This document shows positions 26,263 to 38,480 of a DNA stretch of 64,000 nt, piece by piece. The stretch covers positions 80,662 to 144,661 of the forward strand of contig NZ_JAJHPU010000017.1 in NCBI RefSeq assembly GCF_020831405.1, given 5' to 3'. The DNA is from Pseudomonas oryzagri (lineage in GTDB: Bacteria > Pseudomonadota > Gammaproteobacteria > Pseudomonadales > Pseudomonadaceae). A program made the position numbers and the translations under genes. Each line of letters opens with the position of its first letter. Position 1 is the first letter of the stretch. A model generated the notes under the pieces. The model was given only the letters and a program-made list of their open reading frames with translations, made no database searches and was not told the origin of the DNA.

Positions 26263-26703
26263 TCAGTCGTCGTGGCGCCGCCACTCGCCCTCGATGACGC
26301 GCGGACGCGAAGCCTCCGGCTGGTCCGCCTGCGCACCGGCGGAGCGTGCCCGCATCTGGACGCGGCGACGCAGTTGGCGGAGCAGGGCATGGCGGGTGAA
26401 CGGCAGCAGGCAGAGCAGGCCGATGACGTCGCTGATGAAGCCCGGCAGCAACAGCAGGAAGCCACCGAAGGCGAGCAGCAGGCCCTCGAGCATTTCCTCC
26501 TCGGGCATCTCGCCGCGGAGCAGGCGCTCCCGTGCGCGCCAGGCGGTGGCCGGGCCGGCGATGCGCAGCAGGAAGCCGCCGGCCAGCACGCCGGCGACGA
26601 TCAGCAGGAGGGTGGCCAGCACGCCGATGCTGCTGCCGACCTTGATCAGCACGGCGAGCTCGAGCAGCGGAAAGAGGATGAAGACGAACGGCAAAAAGCG
26701 CAT
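26263..26703 (-). CDS. fxsA: FxsA family membrane protein
   Basis: 146 residues from ATG 26703 ([20 protein letters not shown]). Three to four membrane helices, with the family segment [28 protein letters not shown], and a basic cytoplasmic tail. E. coli FxsA overproduction alleviates F-plasmid exclusion of phage T7. Its normal role is unknown. Adjacent to groESL as in other Pseudomonas, 18 nt before the groESL promoter on the same strand. Confidence 0.9.
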   Translation of the reverse strand: MRFLPFVFILFPLLELAVLIKVGSSIGVLATLLLIVAGVLAGGFLLRIAGPATAWRARERLLRGEMPEEEMLEGLLLAFGGFLLLLPGFISDVIGLLCLLPFTRHALLRQLRRRVQMRARSAGAQADQPEASRPRVIEGEWRRHDD

Positions 26704-26982
26704 CGGCACGGGATTCCTGGGCGGGCACCTGGCCCTGTACGTAGCAGTAGATGGCGGCGCCACGGACGGAATTCAAGTACCAGACGCGCCACCTGTCGTG
26801 CGCCGCACTCCGCCACCCCGATCCGACCAAGGTACCGGTTGACCACTCACGCCAGTCATGTTGCACTGCAAAAGCCACTCAAGAGCGATGCCGCGCCGTG
26901 GTCCGCCCAGGCGGACAGGTCTCCCGGAATTACCCGGAGGATCTGCGTGGCCATACCAATCATGTCTTGTCGGAATTTGCTC

Positions 26983-27741
26983 ATGCAGCTCACAGAAAAA
27001 GTCATCATCGTCACCGGCGGCGGCCAGGGCCTCGGTCGCGCCATCGCCGAAGCCCTCTCTTGCCGCGGCGCAAAATTGGCCCTGGTCGATCTCAACAAGG
27101 AAAAGCTGGACGCGGCGGTGAGCGCCTGCCAGGCCAACGGGGTCGAGGCACGCGCCTATCTCTGCAACGTCGCCGACGAAAGCCAGGTCGAGCAGATGGT
27201 GCAACAGGTGGCGGCCGACTTCGGCGCCATCCACGGTCTGGTCAACAACGCCGGCATCCTGCGCGACGGCCTGCTGCTCAAGGTCAAGGACGGCGCGATC
27301 GAGAAACTCTCCCTGGCCCAGTGGCAGGCGGTGATCGACGTCAACCTGACGGGGGTGTTCCTCTGCACCCGCGAGGTGGCGGCCAAGATGATCGAACTCC
27401 AGTGCCAAGGCACCATCGTCAACATTTCCTCGGTATCGCGCGCCGGCAACATGGGGCAGAGCAACTACTCCGCCGCCAAGGCCGGCGTGGCGTCGCTGAC
27501 CGTGGTGTGGGCCAAGGAGCTGGCGCGCTACGGTATCCGCGTCGGCGCCATCGCTCCCGGCTTCATCGCCACCGAGATGGTCGCCAGCATGAAGCCCGAA
27601 GCGCTGGAGAAGATGTCCTCGGCCATCCCGCTCAAGCGCCTCGGCCAGCCGGAGGAGATCGCCCACGCCGCCGCGTGGATCTTCGAGAACGACTACTTCA
27701 CCGGCCGGGTGATCGAACTGGACGGCGGCATCCGCCTGTAA
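26983..27741 (+). CDS. SDR oxidoreductase, FabG-like
   Basis: 252 residues from ATG 26983 ([20 protein letters not shown]); an in-frame ATG at 26962 is possible. Classical [11 protein letters not shown] cofactor site, NNAG at about residue 90, catalytic Ser in ISSVS, and Tyr/Lys in YSAAKAG, with C-terminal [12 protein letters not shown]. It uses NAD(P)(H) on an alcohol or ketone substrate. The insert [15 protein letters not shown] after NNAGILRDG is typical of a Pseudomonas subgroup. The substrate is not predictable; a genuine FabG role is unlikely because no fatty-acid genes are nearby. Confidence 0.85.
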   Translation: MQLTEKVIIVTGGGQGLGRAIAEALSCRGAKLALVDLNKEKLDAAVSACQANGVEARAYLCNVADESQVEQMVQQVAADFGAIHGLVNNAGILRDGLLLKVKDGAIEKLSLAQWQAVIDVNLTGVFLCTREVAAKMIELQCQGTIVNISSVSRAGNMGQSNYSAAKAGVASLTVVWAKELARYGIRVGAIAPGFIATEMVASMKPEALEKMSSAIPLKRLGQPEEIAHAAAWIFENDYFTGRVIELDGGIRL

Positions 27742-27833
27742 GTCCGGCGCGGGCCGGTCCGCCGGGGCCGGCCCCCTCCTCGACACGGGCGCGACGGGCT
27801 AAGCTCGCCATGTCGCCCTGCCGAAGTCTCGTC

Positions 27834-28181
27834 ATGCCTGCCCTACCCTCCTCAGCCCTTATCGACGAACGCCGTCACGCTCTGTACAGCACGCTGGCCC
27901 AGGTGCCGCCCGGAAGGGTGGTCAGCTACGGGCAACTCGGCGAACTGGCCGGTCTCGGCCGCGCGGCACGCTGGGTCGGCCGCTGCCTGAGCCAATTGCC
28001 GGAAGGCAGCACGCTGCCATGGCACCGCGTGGTGGCGGCGGGTGGACGCCTGTCCCTGCCGGCCGGCTCGGTCGCCGGCGACGAGCAACGTCGCCGCCTG
28101 CAGGAAGAAGGAGTAGTTCTCCTGGCCAATCGCCTGGACATCCGTCGGTACGGCTGGCATCCCGCACCGCAGAGCGGTTAG
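27834..28181 (+). CDS. Alkyltransferase-like (ATL) protein
   Basis: 115 residues, similar to the DNA-binding domain of O6-alkylguanine methyltransferase: VPPGRVVSYGQLGELAGLGRAARWVGRCL and LPWHRVVAAGGRLSLPAG. The catalytic Cys of PCHRV is Trp (PWHRV), the hallmark of ATL proteins. It binds O6-alkylguanine without repairing it and passes the lesion to nucleotide excision repair. ATG 27834 is preferred over 27810 by similarity; neither has a strong ribosome site. Stand-alone, between the SDR gene and ampG. Confidence 0.9.
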   Translation: MPALPSSALIDERRHALYSTLAQVPPGRVVSYGQLGELAGLGRAARWVGRCLSQLPEGSTLPWHRVVAAGGRLSLPAGSVAGDEQRRRLQEEGVVLLANRLDIRRYGWHPAPQSG

Positions 28182-28222
28182 AGTGGGCCCTTTGCATCAG
28201 CAGCGGACCCAGCAGCACCCCC

Positions 28223-29776
28223 ATGCCACGTCGAACCTGGCGCGAAGCCTTCGCCACCTATGCCAGCCCCTCTGCCCTGGCCCTCCTGCTCCTCGGCTTC
28301 GCCGCCGGGCTGCCGATGGTGCTGGTGTTCTCCACCCTCTCGGTATGGCTGCGCGAAGCCGGGGTGGCACGTGAAACCATCGGCTATGCCAGCCTGATCG
28401 GCCTGGCCTACGCCTTCAAGTGGGTGTGGTCGCCGCTGCTCGACCAGTGGCGCCTGCCGCTGCTCGGCCGCCTGGGCCGGCGCCGCTCATGGCTGGCGCT
28501 GTCGCAGCTGCTGGTGGCCCTCGGCCTGGTCGGCATGGCGCTGTTCGACCCGCAGACCCACCTGGCCTGGCTGATCGCCGTGGCCGTGCTGGTGGCCTTC
28601 GCCTCGGCCACCCAGGACATCGCCCTCGACGCCTATCGCCTGGAGATCGCCGAGGACACCCACCAGGCCGCCCTGGCCGCCTGCTACACGACCGGCTACC
28701 GGGTGGCCATGCTGCTCGCCACCGCCGGTGCGTTGTTCGTCGCCGAGGGCTTCGGCTCGGTCGCCGGTGCCTACCTGTATCCGGCCTGGGCCAGCACCTA
28801 CCTGTTGTTCGCCCTGCTGATGCTGCCGGGGCTGTTCACCACCCTGTGGATGAAGGAACCGCCGGTGCCGGTGCAGACCCAGCAGGCCGCCGCGCGCTAC
28901 GGCCTGACCCACCAGCTGGTCTCGGTGCTGGTGCTGATCGTCCTGCTGATCTCGGTGCCGGCGATGTTCACCCAGTTCTATCGCAGCGACGTGCACGGCA
29001 TGCTGCTGAGCAAGGTGACCCTGCTCGACCTGTTCCGCGAGGACCGCGCCTTCCTGCGCGCCGCCCTGTACACCGTGCTCACCCTGCTGTGCCTGTCGTC
29101 GCTCGGCCGCCGCGGCCTGGCGCCGGTGCTGACGCCGATCAGCGACTTCATCCATCGCTACCGCTGGCAGGCGCTGATCCTCCTCGGCCTGATCGCCACC
29201 TACCGCATGTCGGACACGGTGATGGGGGTGATGGCCAACGTGTTCTACATCGACCTCGGCTTCACCAAGGACCAGATCGCCAGCGTCAGCAAGCTGTTCG
29301 GCCTGGTGATGACGCTGTTCGGCGCCGGCGTCGGCGGCCTGTTGATCGTACGCTTCGGCATCCTGCCGATCCTGTTCCTCGGCGGCCTGGCCTCGGCGGC
29401 GACCAACCTGCTGTTCGCCATGCTTTCGGGCATGGGACCGAACCTTCAGATGCTGGTGGTCACCATCTCGGTGGACAACTTCAGCGGCGGCCTGGCTACC
29501 GCAGCCTTCGTCGCCTACCTGTCGAGCCTGACCAACCTGCAGTTCTCCGCCACCCAGTACGCGCTGCTCAGCTCGATCATGCTGCTGCTGCCACGGCTGA
29601 TCGGCGGTTATTCGGGGGTGATGGTCGAGCGGCTCGGCTACGCCGACTTCTTCCTGGTCACCGCCCTGATTGGTATCCCTACCCTGCTGCTGATCGGTCT
29701 GCAGTGGGGGCGCGATCGCCAGCAGCCCAACGGCAGCCATGACACGGTCACCAGCGAGCCGCCACCGGGCTCCTGA
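28223..29776 (+). CDS. ampG: AmpG muropeptide permease
   Basis: 517 residues, MFS fold with about 12-14 membrane helices. AmpG marks: GFAAGLPMVLVFSTLSVWLREAGV at the N-terminus, KWVWSPLLDQWRLP, ATQDIALDAYRLE and FYIDLGFTKDQIASVSKLFG. It imports GlcNAc-anhydro-muropeptides for wall recycling, which in Pseudomonas also sets ampC induction. The place between the SDR/ATL genes and yajQ matches PA4393. Start ATG 28223 lacks a clear Shine-Dalgarno. Confidence 0.92.
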   Translation: MPRRTWREAFATYASPSALALLLLGFAAGLPMVLVFSTLSVWLREAGVARETIGYASLIGLAYAFKWVWSPLLDQWRLPLLGRLGRRRSWLALSQLLVALGLVGMALFDPQTHLAWLIAVAVLVAFASATQDIALDAYRLEIAEDTHQAALAACYTTGYRVAMLLATAGALFVAEGFGSVAGAYLYPAWASTYLLFALLMLPGLFTTLWMKEPPVPVQTQQAAARYGLTHQLVSVLVLIVLLISVPAMFTQFYRSDVHGMLLSKVTLLDLFREDRAFLRAALYTVLTLLCLSSLGRRGLAPVLTPISDFIHRYRWQALILLGLIATYRMSDTVMGVMANVFYIDLGFTKDQIASVSKLFGLVMTLFGAGVGGLLIVRFGILPILFLGGLASAATNLLFAMLSGMGPNLQMLVVTISVDNFSGGLATAAFVAYLSSLTNLQFSATQYALLSSIMLLLPRLIGGYSGVMVERLGYADFFLVTALIGIPTLLLIGLQWGRDRQQPNGSHDTVTSEPPPGS

Positions 29777-29796
29777 TTCCCGGGCGCCGAAATGCC

Positions 29797-29826
29797 AAGG
29801 GCCAGCCGTTGCGGCTGGCCCTTCTC
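29797..29826. terminator. Bidirectional terminator between ampG and yajQ
   Basis: Twelve-bp perfect stem AAGGGCCAGCCG / CGGCTGGCCCTT with loop TTG, between two convergent genes. Confidence 0.8.
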
Positions 29827-29850
29827 ATATCCAGACAGGAAAACGGCGGA

Positions 29851-30330
29851 TCAATCGCGGAAGTTGTTGAACTGCAGCGGCATGCCCAGCTCCTGACCGC
29901 GCAGCATGGCGATGGCCTCCTGCAGGTCGTCGCGCTTCTTGCCGGTGACGCGCACCTGCTCGCCCTGGATCGCCGCCTGGACCTTGAGCTTGCCGTCCTT
30001 GATCAGGGCGACGATCTTCTTCGCCAGCTCCTTGTCGATGCCCTCGCGCAGGGTGACCTCCTGCTTGACCACCTTGCCCGACGCGTAGGGGTCCTTGTAC
30101 TCCAGGCACTGGATGTCGATCTTGCGCTTGACCAGGGCCAGCTTGAGGATTTCGATCATCTGCTCGAGCATGAAGTCGGCTTCGGCGGTCAGGGTGACGG
30201 TCTTCTCCTTGAACTCGAAACTGCCCTTGCCGCGCAGGTCGTAGCGGCGGTCCAGCTCCTTGATGGCATTATCGACGGCGTTGGTGACTTCGTGCTTGTC
30301 CAGTTCGGACACGATGTCGAACGAGGGCAT
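29851..30330 (-). CDS. yajQ: YajQ family nucleotide-binding protein
   Basis: 159 residues: [20 protein letters not shown], then [20 protein letters not shown], and [20 protein letters not shown] at the end. Two ferredoxin-like domains. Members bind c-di-GMP in Xanthomonas and act with transcription factors. RBS GGAGAG before ATG 30330. It is divergent from the REC/GGDEF-like regulator gene; a c-di-GMP theme in this stretch is notable but unproven. Confidence 0.95.
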   Translation of the reverse strand: MPSFDIVSELDKHEVTNAVDNAIKELDRRYDLRGKGSFEFKEKTVTLTAEADFMLEQMIEILKLALVKRKIDIQCLEYKDPYASGKVVKQEVTLREGIDKELAKKIVALIKDGKLKVQAAIQGEQVRVTGKKRDDLQEAIAMLRGQELGMPLQFNNFRD

Positions 30331-30467
30331 GGGTACTCTCCGATGAACGGCGCGACGGGATTCACGGATGCCGCGCGCCTGGCTTGCGGTAATGAAGAGC
30401 GGTCATTATAACTGAGGCCCGCCTGGTGCCACGTCCGCGCACCACCAATCCCATACGACACCTATCC

Positions 30468-32338
<1,871 letters not shown>

Positions 32339-32387
32339 CGGCCCGCTACCCTGCCCGCTCGGGTTTGCCGCCAACAGGACATCGAAC

Positions 32388-32966
32388 ATGGGCTACCGTC
32401 TGTCGAAGATCTATACCCGCACCGGCGACGCCGGGGAAACCGGCCTCGCCGACGGCCGCCGGGTGACCAAGGATCATCCGCGCATCGAAGCCATGGGCGA
32501 GGTCGACACGCTGAACAGCCAGCTCGGCCTGCTGCTTGCCGAGCTCATCGAGCAGCAGGCGCAGTGGCCCGGCCTGAGCGAGCTCATCGCGGTGCTCGCG
32601 CCCTGCCAGCACCGCCTGTTCGACCTGGGCGGCGAGCTGGCGATGCCCGAATACCAGGCTCTGCACCAGCCGGAGGTGGCTCGCCTGGAGCAGGCCATCG
32701 ACGCCTGGAACGAGGAAGTCGGGCCGCTGAAGAACTTCATCCTGCCCGGCGGTTCGCGCCTGGTGGCCCAGGCCCATGTCTGCCGCAGCTTCGCCCGCAG
32801 CGCCGAGCGCCGCTGCCAGCACCTCAACGCCGTCGAGCCGCTGCGCGGCGAATGCCTGGCCTATCTCAACCGCCTGTCCGACCTGCTGTTCGTCGGCGCG
32901 CGCCTGATCGCCCGGCGCCAGCAGATCGACGAAATACTCTGGCAGGCGGCGGAGCGCGGCGCGTGA
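32388..32966 (+). CDS. PduO-type cob(I)alamin adenosyltransferase
   Basis: 192 residues. ATP-site motif YTRTGDAGETGLADGRRV near the N-terminus, EAMGEVDTLNSQLGLLLAE, and the C-terminal RSAERRC and LNRLSDLLFVGAR of PduO/MMAB enzymes. It makes adenosylcobalamin from cob(I)alamin and ATP. No other B12 genes are in the window. Its stop overlaps the next GTG by 4 nt. Confidence 0.92.
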   Translation: MGYRLSKIYTRTGDAGETGLADGRRVTKDHPRIEAMGEVDTLNSQLGLLLAELIEQQAQWPGLSELIAVLAPCQHRLFDLGGELAMPEYQALHQPEVARLEQAIDAWNEEVGPLKNFILPGGSRLVAQAHVCRSFARSAERRCQHLNAVEPLRGECLAYLNRLSDLLFVGARLIARRQQIDEILWQAAERGA

Positions 32967-33187
32967 AGGCCGACGATCTGCTGTTGCTGGTCAGCCGGCA
33001 GATGCCGTTCGGCAAGTATCAGGGCCGGCTGCTCGCCGACCTGCCCGGCGCCTACCTGGCCTGGTTCGCCCGCGAAGGCTTCCCGCCCGGCGAGCTGGGC
33101 CGCCTGCTGGCACTGATGCACGAGATCGACCACAACGGCCTGCGCGGACTGCTCGAGCCGCTGCGCCGACCGGGGCGGCGTCCGTAA
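32963..33187 (+). CDS. DUF3820 protein
   Basis: 74 residues from GTG 32963 (overlap GTGA with the adenosyltransferase). It holds MPFGKYQGRLLADLPGAYLAWF, the DUF3820 ('quorum-sensing-regulated virulence factor') core, and RLLALMHEIDHNGL. A soluble small domain of unknown function. A hairpin follows the stop. Confidence 0.82.
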   Translation: MKADDLLLLVSRQMPFGKYQGRLLADLPGAYLAWFAREGFPPGELGRLLALMHEIDHNGLRGLLEPLRRPGRRP

Positions 33188-33189
33188 GA

Positions 33190-33215
33190 TAGAAAACCCG
33201 CGCAGCGGTTTTCTA
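33190..33215. terminator. Hairpin between DUF3820 and Nudix genes
   Basis: Nine-bp perfect arms TAGAAAACC / GGTTTTCTA around CGCGCAGC, directly after the DUF3820 stop and downstream of the convergent Nudix gene. Confidence 0.55.
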
Positions 33216-33306
33216 CCGACTCACCTCATCCTCGCGCCGCACGGTGGGCAATCGCTGCGCGAGTTGCCCTATCCCAACCGGCCGACACGGCAACCGGCTC
33301 CGCCAC

Positions 33307-34248
33307 TCAAGCCGGCCAGAACGCGCGGATCCCCGCCACGCCCTGGGCACCGGCCTGCCAGCCCCGCGCCTGGTCCTGCGGACCGACGCCACCGAGCAGG
33401 AACACGGGCTGGTTGCAGCCGCGGATCAGCTCGGCGGCCGCCGCCCAACCCAGCGGAGCAGCGTCGGGATGGGTCTGGGTCGCCTGCACGGGCGACAGAG
33501 TGACGAAGTCCACGCCCATCTGCGCAGCCAGCGCCAGCTCCTCGGCATCGTGGCAGGAGGCCGCCAGCCAGCGCTCGCGCGGGAAGGGACGCCCGTTGGG
33601 CGCGTACTTGCGCAGCTGGGCTGCGGTGAGGTGCCAGCCAGCAGCGGGGAAATCGCCCAGCCATTCCAGCGGCCCCTTGAGCATCAGCTGCGCCTTGCCG
33701 GCGCACAGTCCCTGGATATCGGTGGCGAGGTCGCGATACTCGGGGCTGTACATGTTCGGCGCCCGCAGCTGCAGCAGGCGGATACCGCCGGCCAGCGCCT
33801 GGCGCACCCCGCGCAGCAGTTCGCCGGGCTCCAGATTGTCCGGAGTGATCAGATACTGCGCCGGTAGGCGCGCAGCCGCGACGATCGCCCGGTTGGCTTC
33901 GGGAAACTCGTAATGCGGCAGCTCACGGGGCTCTACCCAGGCCAGCGGCTGACCCTCGCGGCCATGCGGCTTGCCGGTGAAGGCGCTGACCTCGTGGACG
34001 TCGAGCAGTACGGCGAGATCGGGATAGTCGTGGCGCACCTGGATCAGCGGCCGGGAGGCGGCGATGTCGATGCCCAGCTCCTCGTGGAGCTCGCGCGCCA
34101 GCGCGGCTTCCACCGCCTCGCCGGCTTCGACCTTGCCGCCAGGGAACTCCCAGAGGCCGCCCTGGTGCTTGTGTTCGGGACGCCGGGCGATCAACACCCG
34201 GCCATCGGCGCCGCGGATCACCGCCGCGGCCACGTGCAGTCGTTTCAT
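33307..34248 (-). CDS. Nudix hydrolase fused to a ThiE/TenI-like domain
   Basis: 313 residues from ATG 34248. Residues 1-130 are a MutT-type Nudix domain: GGKVEAGEAVEAALARELHE continuing to ELGI (complete Nudix box). Residues 135-313 resemble thiamine-phosphate synthase/TenI: LAGGIRLLQLRAPN, DFVTLSPVQATQTHP and FLLGGVGPQDQARGWQAGAQGVAGIRAFW. The N-terminal part should hydrolyse 8-oxo-dGTP or a similar nucleotide. The C-terminal barrel lacks several thiamine-synthase residues I would expect and may be regulatory. This two-domain form is typical of pseudomonads and some other proteobacteria. It is 50 nt downstream of argJ. Confidence 0.9.
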   Translation of the reverse strand: MKRLHVAAAVIRGADGRVLIARRPEHKHQGGLWEFPGGKVEAGEAVEAALARELHEELGIDIAASRPLIQVRHDYPDLAVLLDVHEVSAFTGKPHGREGQPLAWVEPRELPHYEFPEANRAIVAAARLPAQYLITPDNLEPGELLRGVRQALAGGIRLLQLRAPNMYSPEYRDLATDIQGLCAGKAQLMLKGPLEWLGDFPAAGWHLTAAQLRKYAPNGRPFPRERWLAASCHDAEELALAAQMGVDFVTLSPVQATQTHPDAAPLGWAAAAELIRGCNQPVFLLGGVGPQDQARGWQAGAQGVAGIRAFWPA

Positions 34249-34298
34249 CGCAGACAACTCCGAGGGGCGCGCCGCGCATGGCGGCGCGCCCCTCCAGG

Positions 34299-35516
34299 TC
34301 AGGAACGGTACTCGGCGTTGATCCGCACGTATTCGTGGGACAGGTCGGTGGTCCAGATGGTCTCGCTGAACTGGCCGCGGCCCAGCTCGATGCGGATGCC
34401 GATCTCTTCCTGCTTCATCACCGCCGCGCCCTGCTCTTCGGTGTAGCTCGCTGCGCGGCCGCCCTTGCTGGCGATGCACACGTCGCCGAGGAATACGTCG
34501 ATCAGGCTGACGTCGAGGTTGGCCACGCCGGCGTAGCCGACGGCGGCGAGGATGCGCCCCCAGTTGGGGTCGGAAGCGAACAGCGCGGTCTTGATCAGCG
34601 GCGAGTGGGCCACGGCGTAGGCGACGTCCAGGCACTCCTGGGCGTTGCCGCCGCCGTTGACCTGCACGGTGACGAACTTGGTGGCGCCTTCGCCGTCGCG
34701 GACGATGGCCTGGGCCACTTCCATGAACACCTCGAACACGGCCTGCTTGAGCTGGGCGTACAACTCGCCGCTTTTCTCGGTGATCTCCGGCAGGCTGGCC
34801 TGGCCGGTGGCGATCAGCATGCAGCAGTCGTTGGTCGAGGTATCGCCGTCGATGGTGATGCGGTTGAAGGACTTGTTGGCCGCATCGCGTACCAGGTCCT
34901 GCAGCACGTCGCGGGCGACTTTAGCGTCGGTGGCGATGTAGCCGAGCATGGTGGCCATGTTCGGGCGGATCATGCCGGCGCCCTTGCTGATGCCGGTGAC
35001 GGTGACGGTCACGCCATCATGCTGGAACTGCCGGCTGGCACCCTTGGGCAGGGTGTCGGTGGTCATGATGCCTTCGGCGGCCTGCGCCCAATTGTCGACC
35101 TTGAGGTCGTCCAGCGCGGCCTGCAGGGCGGTCTCGATCTTCTCCACCGGCAACGGTTCGCCGATCACCCCGGTGGAGAACGGCAGCACGGCGCTCTCGG
35201 CCACCCCGGCCAGCTCGGCGAGTCTGGCGCAGGCACGGCGGGCACGCACCAGGCCGTCCGGGCCGGTGCCGGCGTTGGCGTTGCCGGTATTGGTCAGCAG
35301 ATAACGGACCTCGCCCGCCAGGCGCTCGCGGGTAATCAGCACCGGCGCGGCGCAGAAGGCGTTGGTGGTGGTCACGCCGGCGATGGTCGAGCCTTCGGCG
35401 CAGCGCATCACCACCACATCCTTGCGCCCGACACGCTTGATGCCGGCCGAGGCGATGCCGAGTTCGAAACCGGGAACCGGGTGCAGGGTGGGCAGAGGGC
35501 CAAGACCGACAGCCAT
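34299..35516 (-). CDS. argJ: Glutamate N-acetyltransferase / ornithine acetyltransferase
   Basis: 405 residues. N-terminal [20 protein letters not shown] and [12 protein letters not shown]. The self-cleavage site between Ala and Thr lies in [16 protein letters not shown], where Thr becomes the nucleophile. C-terminal [14 protein letters not shown]. It moves the acetyl group from N-acetylornithine to glutamate, making arginine synthesis cyclic. Located just downstream of secA and its terminator. Confidence 0.97.
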   Translation of the reverse strand: MAVGLGPLPTLHPVPGFELGIASAGIKRVGRKDVVVMRCAEGSTIAGVTTTNAFCAAPVLITRERLAGEVRYLLTNTGNANAGTGPDGLVRARRACARLAELAGVAESAVLPFSTGVIGEPLPVEKIETALQAALDDLKVDNWAQAAEGIMTTDTLPKGASRQFQHDGVTVTVTGISKGAGMIRPNMATMLGYIATDAKVARDVLQDLVRDAANKSFNRITIDGDTSTNDCCMLIATGQASLPEITEKSGELYAQLKQAVFEVFMEVAQAIVRDGEGATKFVTVQVNGGGNAQECLDVAYAVAHSPLIKTALFASDPNWGRILAAVGYAGVANLDVSLIDVFLGDVCIASKGGRAASYTEEQGAAVMKQEEIGIRIELGRGQFSETIWTTDLSHEYVRINAEYRS

Positions 35517-35565
35517 GGGAAACTCCTTGAGCGGCGCACGCGCGCGAATGATGGGATCACTATGG

Positions 35566-35600
35566 AAAACGCCGCGAGCGGCTGGGCCGGTCGCGGCGTG
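35566..35600 (-). terminator. Terminator after secA
   Basis: On the minus strand ACGCCGCGA / TCGCGGCGT with a 13-nt loop and a following TTTTCC, 18 nt past the secA stop and before argJ. Confidence 0.7.
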
Positions 35601-35617
35601 GGTAAATCAGTTGGCGG

Positions 35618-38365
35618 TCAGCTTACCTGACCGTGGCAGTGCTTGTATTTCTTGCCGGAACCGCACGGGCAGGGTTCGTTGCGGCCGATCTTCGGCTCCT
35701 GGCGCACGGCCACGGCGACCGCAGCCTGGGCGGTCTCGCCCGCCCCGGCTTCATCCTCTTCCAGCGGCTGGTCCAGCGCCGGCGCGGCGGCATGCTGGAA
35801 CTGCATCTGCGCGGCCAGGGCCTCGGCCTCGCGGCGCAGACGCTCCTCTTCCTCGGCCGGATCCTCGCGACGGACCTGGACGTGGCTCAGCACGCGAATG
35901 GCATCGCGCTTGATGCTTTCCAGCAGTTCCTGGAACAGGGCGAAGGACTCGCGCTTGTACTCCTGCTTGGGGTTCTTCTGCGCGTAACCGCGCAGGTGAA
36001 TGCCGTGGCGCAGGTGATCCATGGTCGACAGATGCTCCTTCCACAGATCGTCGAGCACGCGCAGGAGGATCTGTTTCTCGAAGGTGCGCAGGGCCTCGGC
36101 ACCGGCCAGCTCTTCCTTCTCCTGGTAGGCCTTGAGCAGCTCGGCGAGGATGCGCGCGCGCAGGGTTTCCTCGTAGAGCTTCTCGTCCTCGTCGAGCCAC
36201 TGCTGGATGGGCAGCTGGATGCTGAAGTCGGCCTGCAGGGCGGCCTCCAGACCGGCAACGTCCCACTGCTCGGGCAGCGACTGCGGCGGGATGTGCGCAT
36301 CGACGGCACGCGCCAGCACCTCGGCGCGGAACTCGGCGATGGTCTCGCCGACGTCGTCGGCCGCCAGCAGGCTGTTGCGCATGTGGTAGATCACCTTGCG
36401 CTGTTCGTTGGCCACATCGTCGAACTCGAGCAGCTGCTTGCGGATATCGAAGTTGCGGCCCTCGACCTTGCGCTGCGCCTTCTCGATCGCGTTGGTCACC
36501 ATGCGATGCTCGATGGCCTCGCCGGCCTGCATGCCGAGGGCCTTCATGAAATTCTTCACCCGGTCGGAGGCGAAGATGCGCATCAGGTTGTCTTCCAGCG
36601 ACAGGTAGAAGCGGCTGGAGCCGGGATCGCCCTGGCGACCGGCCCGGCCACGCAGCTGGTTGTCGATACGGCGGGACTCGTGGCGCTCGGAGGCGACCAC
36701 GTGCAGACCGCCGGCCTCGATCACCTGCTGGTGGCGCTTCTGCCACTCGGCCTTGATCTGCGCGATCTGCTCGTCGCTGGGGTTCTCCAGCGCGGCGACC
36801 TCCACCTCCCAGTTGCCACCGAGCAGAATGTCGGTACCGCGACCGGCCATGTTGGTGGCGATGGTCACCGCGCCGGGACGACCGGCCTGGGCGATGATTT
36901 CGGCTTCCTTGTCGTGGTACTTGGCGTTGAGCACCTTGTGCTCCATGCCAGCCTTCTGCAGCAGTTGGGAGAGATACTCGGAGCTTTCGATCGACGCGGT
37001 ACCGACCAGCACCGGGCGACCTTCGGCCCGGCAGGCCTTGACGTCCTCGATGACCGCCGCGTACTTCTCTTCCTGGGTCAGGTAGACCAGGTCGTTGAAG
37101 TCCTTGCGCGCGATCGGCTTGTTGGTCGGGATGACCACCACGTCGAGACCGTAGATCTGGCGGAACTCGAAAGCCTCGGTGTCGGCGGTGCCGGTCATGC
37201 CGGCCAGCTTGTTGTACAGACGGAAGTAGTTCTGGAAGGTGGTCGAGGCCAGGGTCTGGCTCTCGGCCTGGATCTGCACGCCCTCCTTGGCCTCGATGGC
37301 CTGGTGCAGGCCCTCGGACAGGCGGCGCCCTTGCATGGTGCGGCCGGTGTGCTCGTCGATCAGCACCACCTGGCCGTTCTGCACGATGTACTCGATGTTG
37401 CGGTGGAACAGGGTATGCGCACGTAGCGCCGCATAGACATGGGTCAGCAGGCTGAGGTTGTGCGCCGAGTACAGGCTCTCGCCCTCGGCCAGCAGGCCGA
37501 CCTGGGTGAGCATGTCCTCGATGAACTGGTGGCCCTGCTCGGTGAGTTCGACCTGGCGGGCCTTCTCGTCGATGCTGTAGTGGCCCTCCTGCTCGACCTC
37601 GCCCTCTTCCGTCTGCATCTGACGCTTGAGCTGCGGGATCAGCTGGTTCATCTGCAGGTACAGGCGCGAGCTGTCCTCGGCCGGGCCGGAGATGATCAGC
37701 GGGGTGCGCGCCTCGTCGATGAGGATGGAGTCCACCTCGTCGACCACGGCGAAGTTCAGCTCGCGCTGGAACTTGTCTTCCACGCTGAAGGCCATGTTGT
37801 CGCGCAGGTAGTCGAAACCGAATTCGTTGTTGGTGCCGTAGGTGATGTCGGAGGCGTAGGCGGCGCGCTTCTCCACCGGGTCCTGGAACGGGCTGACCAC
37901 CCCGACCGACAGGCCGAGGGATTCGTACAGCGGACGCATCCAGTTGGCGTCGCGGCGGGCCAGATAGTCGTTGACCGTGACCACATGGACGCCCTTGCCG
38001 GCCAGCGCGTTGAGGTATACCGCCAGGGTGCCCACCAGGGTCTTGCCCTCGCCGGTACGCATCTCGGCGATCTTGCCCTCGTGCAGGGTCATGCCGCCGA
38101 TCAGCTGCACGTCGAAGTGACGCATGCCCATCACCCGCTTGCCGGCCTCGCGAGCCACCGCGAAGGCTTCCGGCAGCAGCTTGTCGAGACTCTCGCCCTG
38201 CGCCAGGCGCGCCTTGAACTCTTCGGTCTTGCCCCGGAGCTGCTCGTCGGTGAGCGCGACCATCTGCTCTTCCAGGGCGTTGATCGCCTGGACAGCCTTG
38301 GTCATGCGCTTGACTTCACGCTCGTTCTTGCTTCCAAAGAGTTTCTTCAACAAAGGCGCAAACAT
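35618..38365 (-). CDS. secA: Preprotein translocase ATPase SecA
   Basis: 915 residues from ATG 38365 ([20 protein letters not shown]). Walker [12 protein letters not shown] at about 101-111, DEVD box near 210 ([19 protein letters not shown]), helicase motor with [18 protein letters not shown], and C-terminal zinc-binding tail [14 protein letters not shown]. It drives Sec-dependent export across the inner membrane. No secM-like gene precedes it; an M23 peptidase gene does, with a 115-nt gap holding three inverted repeats. Confidence 0.99.
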   Translation of the reverse strand: MFAPLLKKLFGSKNEREVKRMTKAVQAINALEEQMVALTDEQLRGKTEEFKARLAQGESLDKLLPEAFAVAREAGKRVMGMRHFDVQLIGGMTLHEGKIAEMRTGEGKTLVGTLAVYLNALAGKGVHVVTVNDYLARRDANWMRPLYESLGLSVGVVSPFQDPVEKRAAYASDITYGTNNEFGFDYLRDNMAFSVEDKFQRELNFAVVDEVDSILIDEARTPLIISGPAEDSSRLYLQMNQLIPQLKRQMQTEEGEVEQEGHYSIDEKARQVELTEQGHQFIEDMLTQVGLLAEGESLYSAHNLSLLTHVYAALRAHTLFHRNIEYIVQNGQVVLIDEHTGRTMQGRRLSEGLHQAIEAKEGVQIQAESQTLASTTFQNYFRLYNKLAGMTGTADTEAFEFRQIYGLDVVVIPTNKPIARKDFNDLVYLTQEEKYAAVIEDVKACRAEGRPVLVGTASIESSEYLSQLLQKAGMEHKVLNAKYHDKEAEIIAQAGRPGAVTIATNMAGRGTDILLGGNWEVEVAALENPSDEQIAQIKAEWQKRHQQVIEAGGLHVVASERHESRRIDNQLRGRAGRQGDPGSSRFYLSLEDNLMRIFASDRVKNFMKALGMQAGEAIEHRMVTNAIEKAQRKVEGRNFDIRKQLLEFDDVANEQRKVIYHMRNSLLAADDVGETIAEFRAEVLARAVDAHIPPQSLPEQWDVAGLEAALQADFSIQLPIQQWLDEDEKLYEETLRARILAELLKAYQEKEELAGAEALRTFEKQILLRVLDDLWKEHLSTMDHLRHGIHLRGYAQKNPKQEYKRESFALFQELLESIKRDAIRVLSHVQVRREDPAEEEERLRREAEALAAQMQFQHAAAPALDQPLEEDEAGAGETAQAAVAVAVRQEPKIGRNEPCPCGSGKKYKHCHGQVS

Positions 38366-38396
38366 ATCGGGAGGGTCTTCCATCTGTGGAAATGGA

Positions 38397-38465
38397 GGGC
38401 ACCCCCGCGGAGTGCCCAGTGCCGTCGGCACGACAGCGAAGGAGGCATTCTACTCGGAAATGCCT
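38397..38465. promoter_or_regulatory. Three inverted repeats in the secA upstream region
   Basis: Within 69 nt: GGGCAC/GTGCCC (38397-38417), GTGCCG-T-CGGCAC (38419-38431) and AGGCATT/AATGCCT (38443-38465). On the minus strand a -10-like TAGAAT (38447-38452) lies inside the third. This may be a promoter/leader for secA or end signals of the M23 gene; no T-run is present. Confidence 0.4.
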
Positions 38466-38480
38466 GCGAGGAAAGTCGCC

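Noticed and set aside
27834..28181. Active O6-methylguanine-DNA methyltransferase
   Set aside because: The catalytic cysteine is replaced by Trp (PWHRV), so it is an alkyltransferase-like protein.
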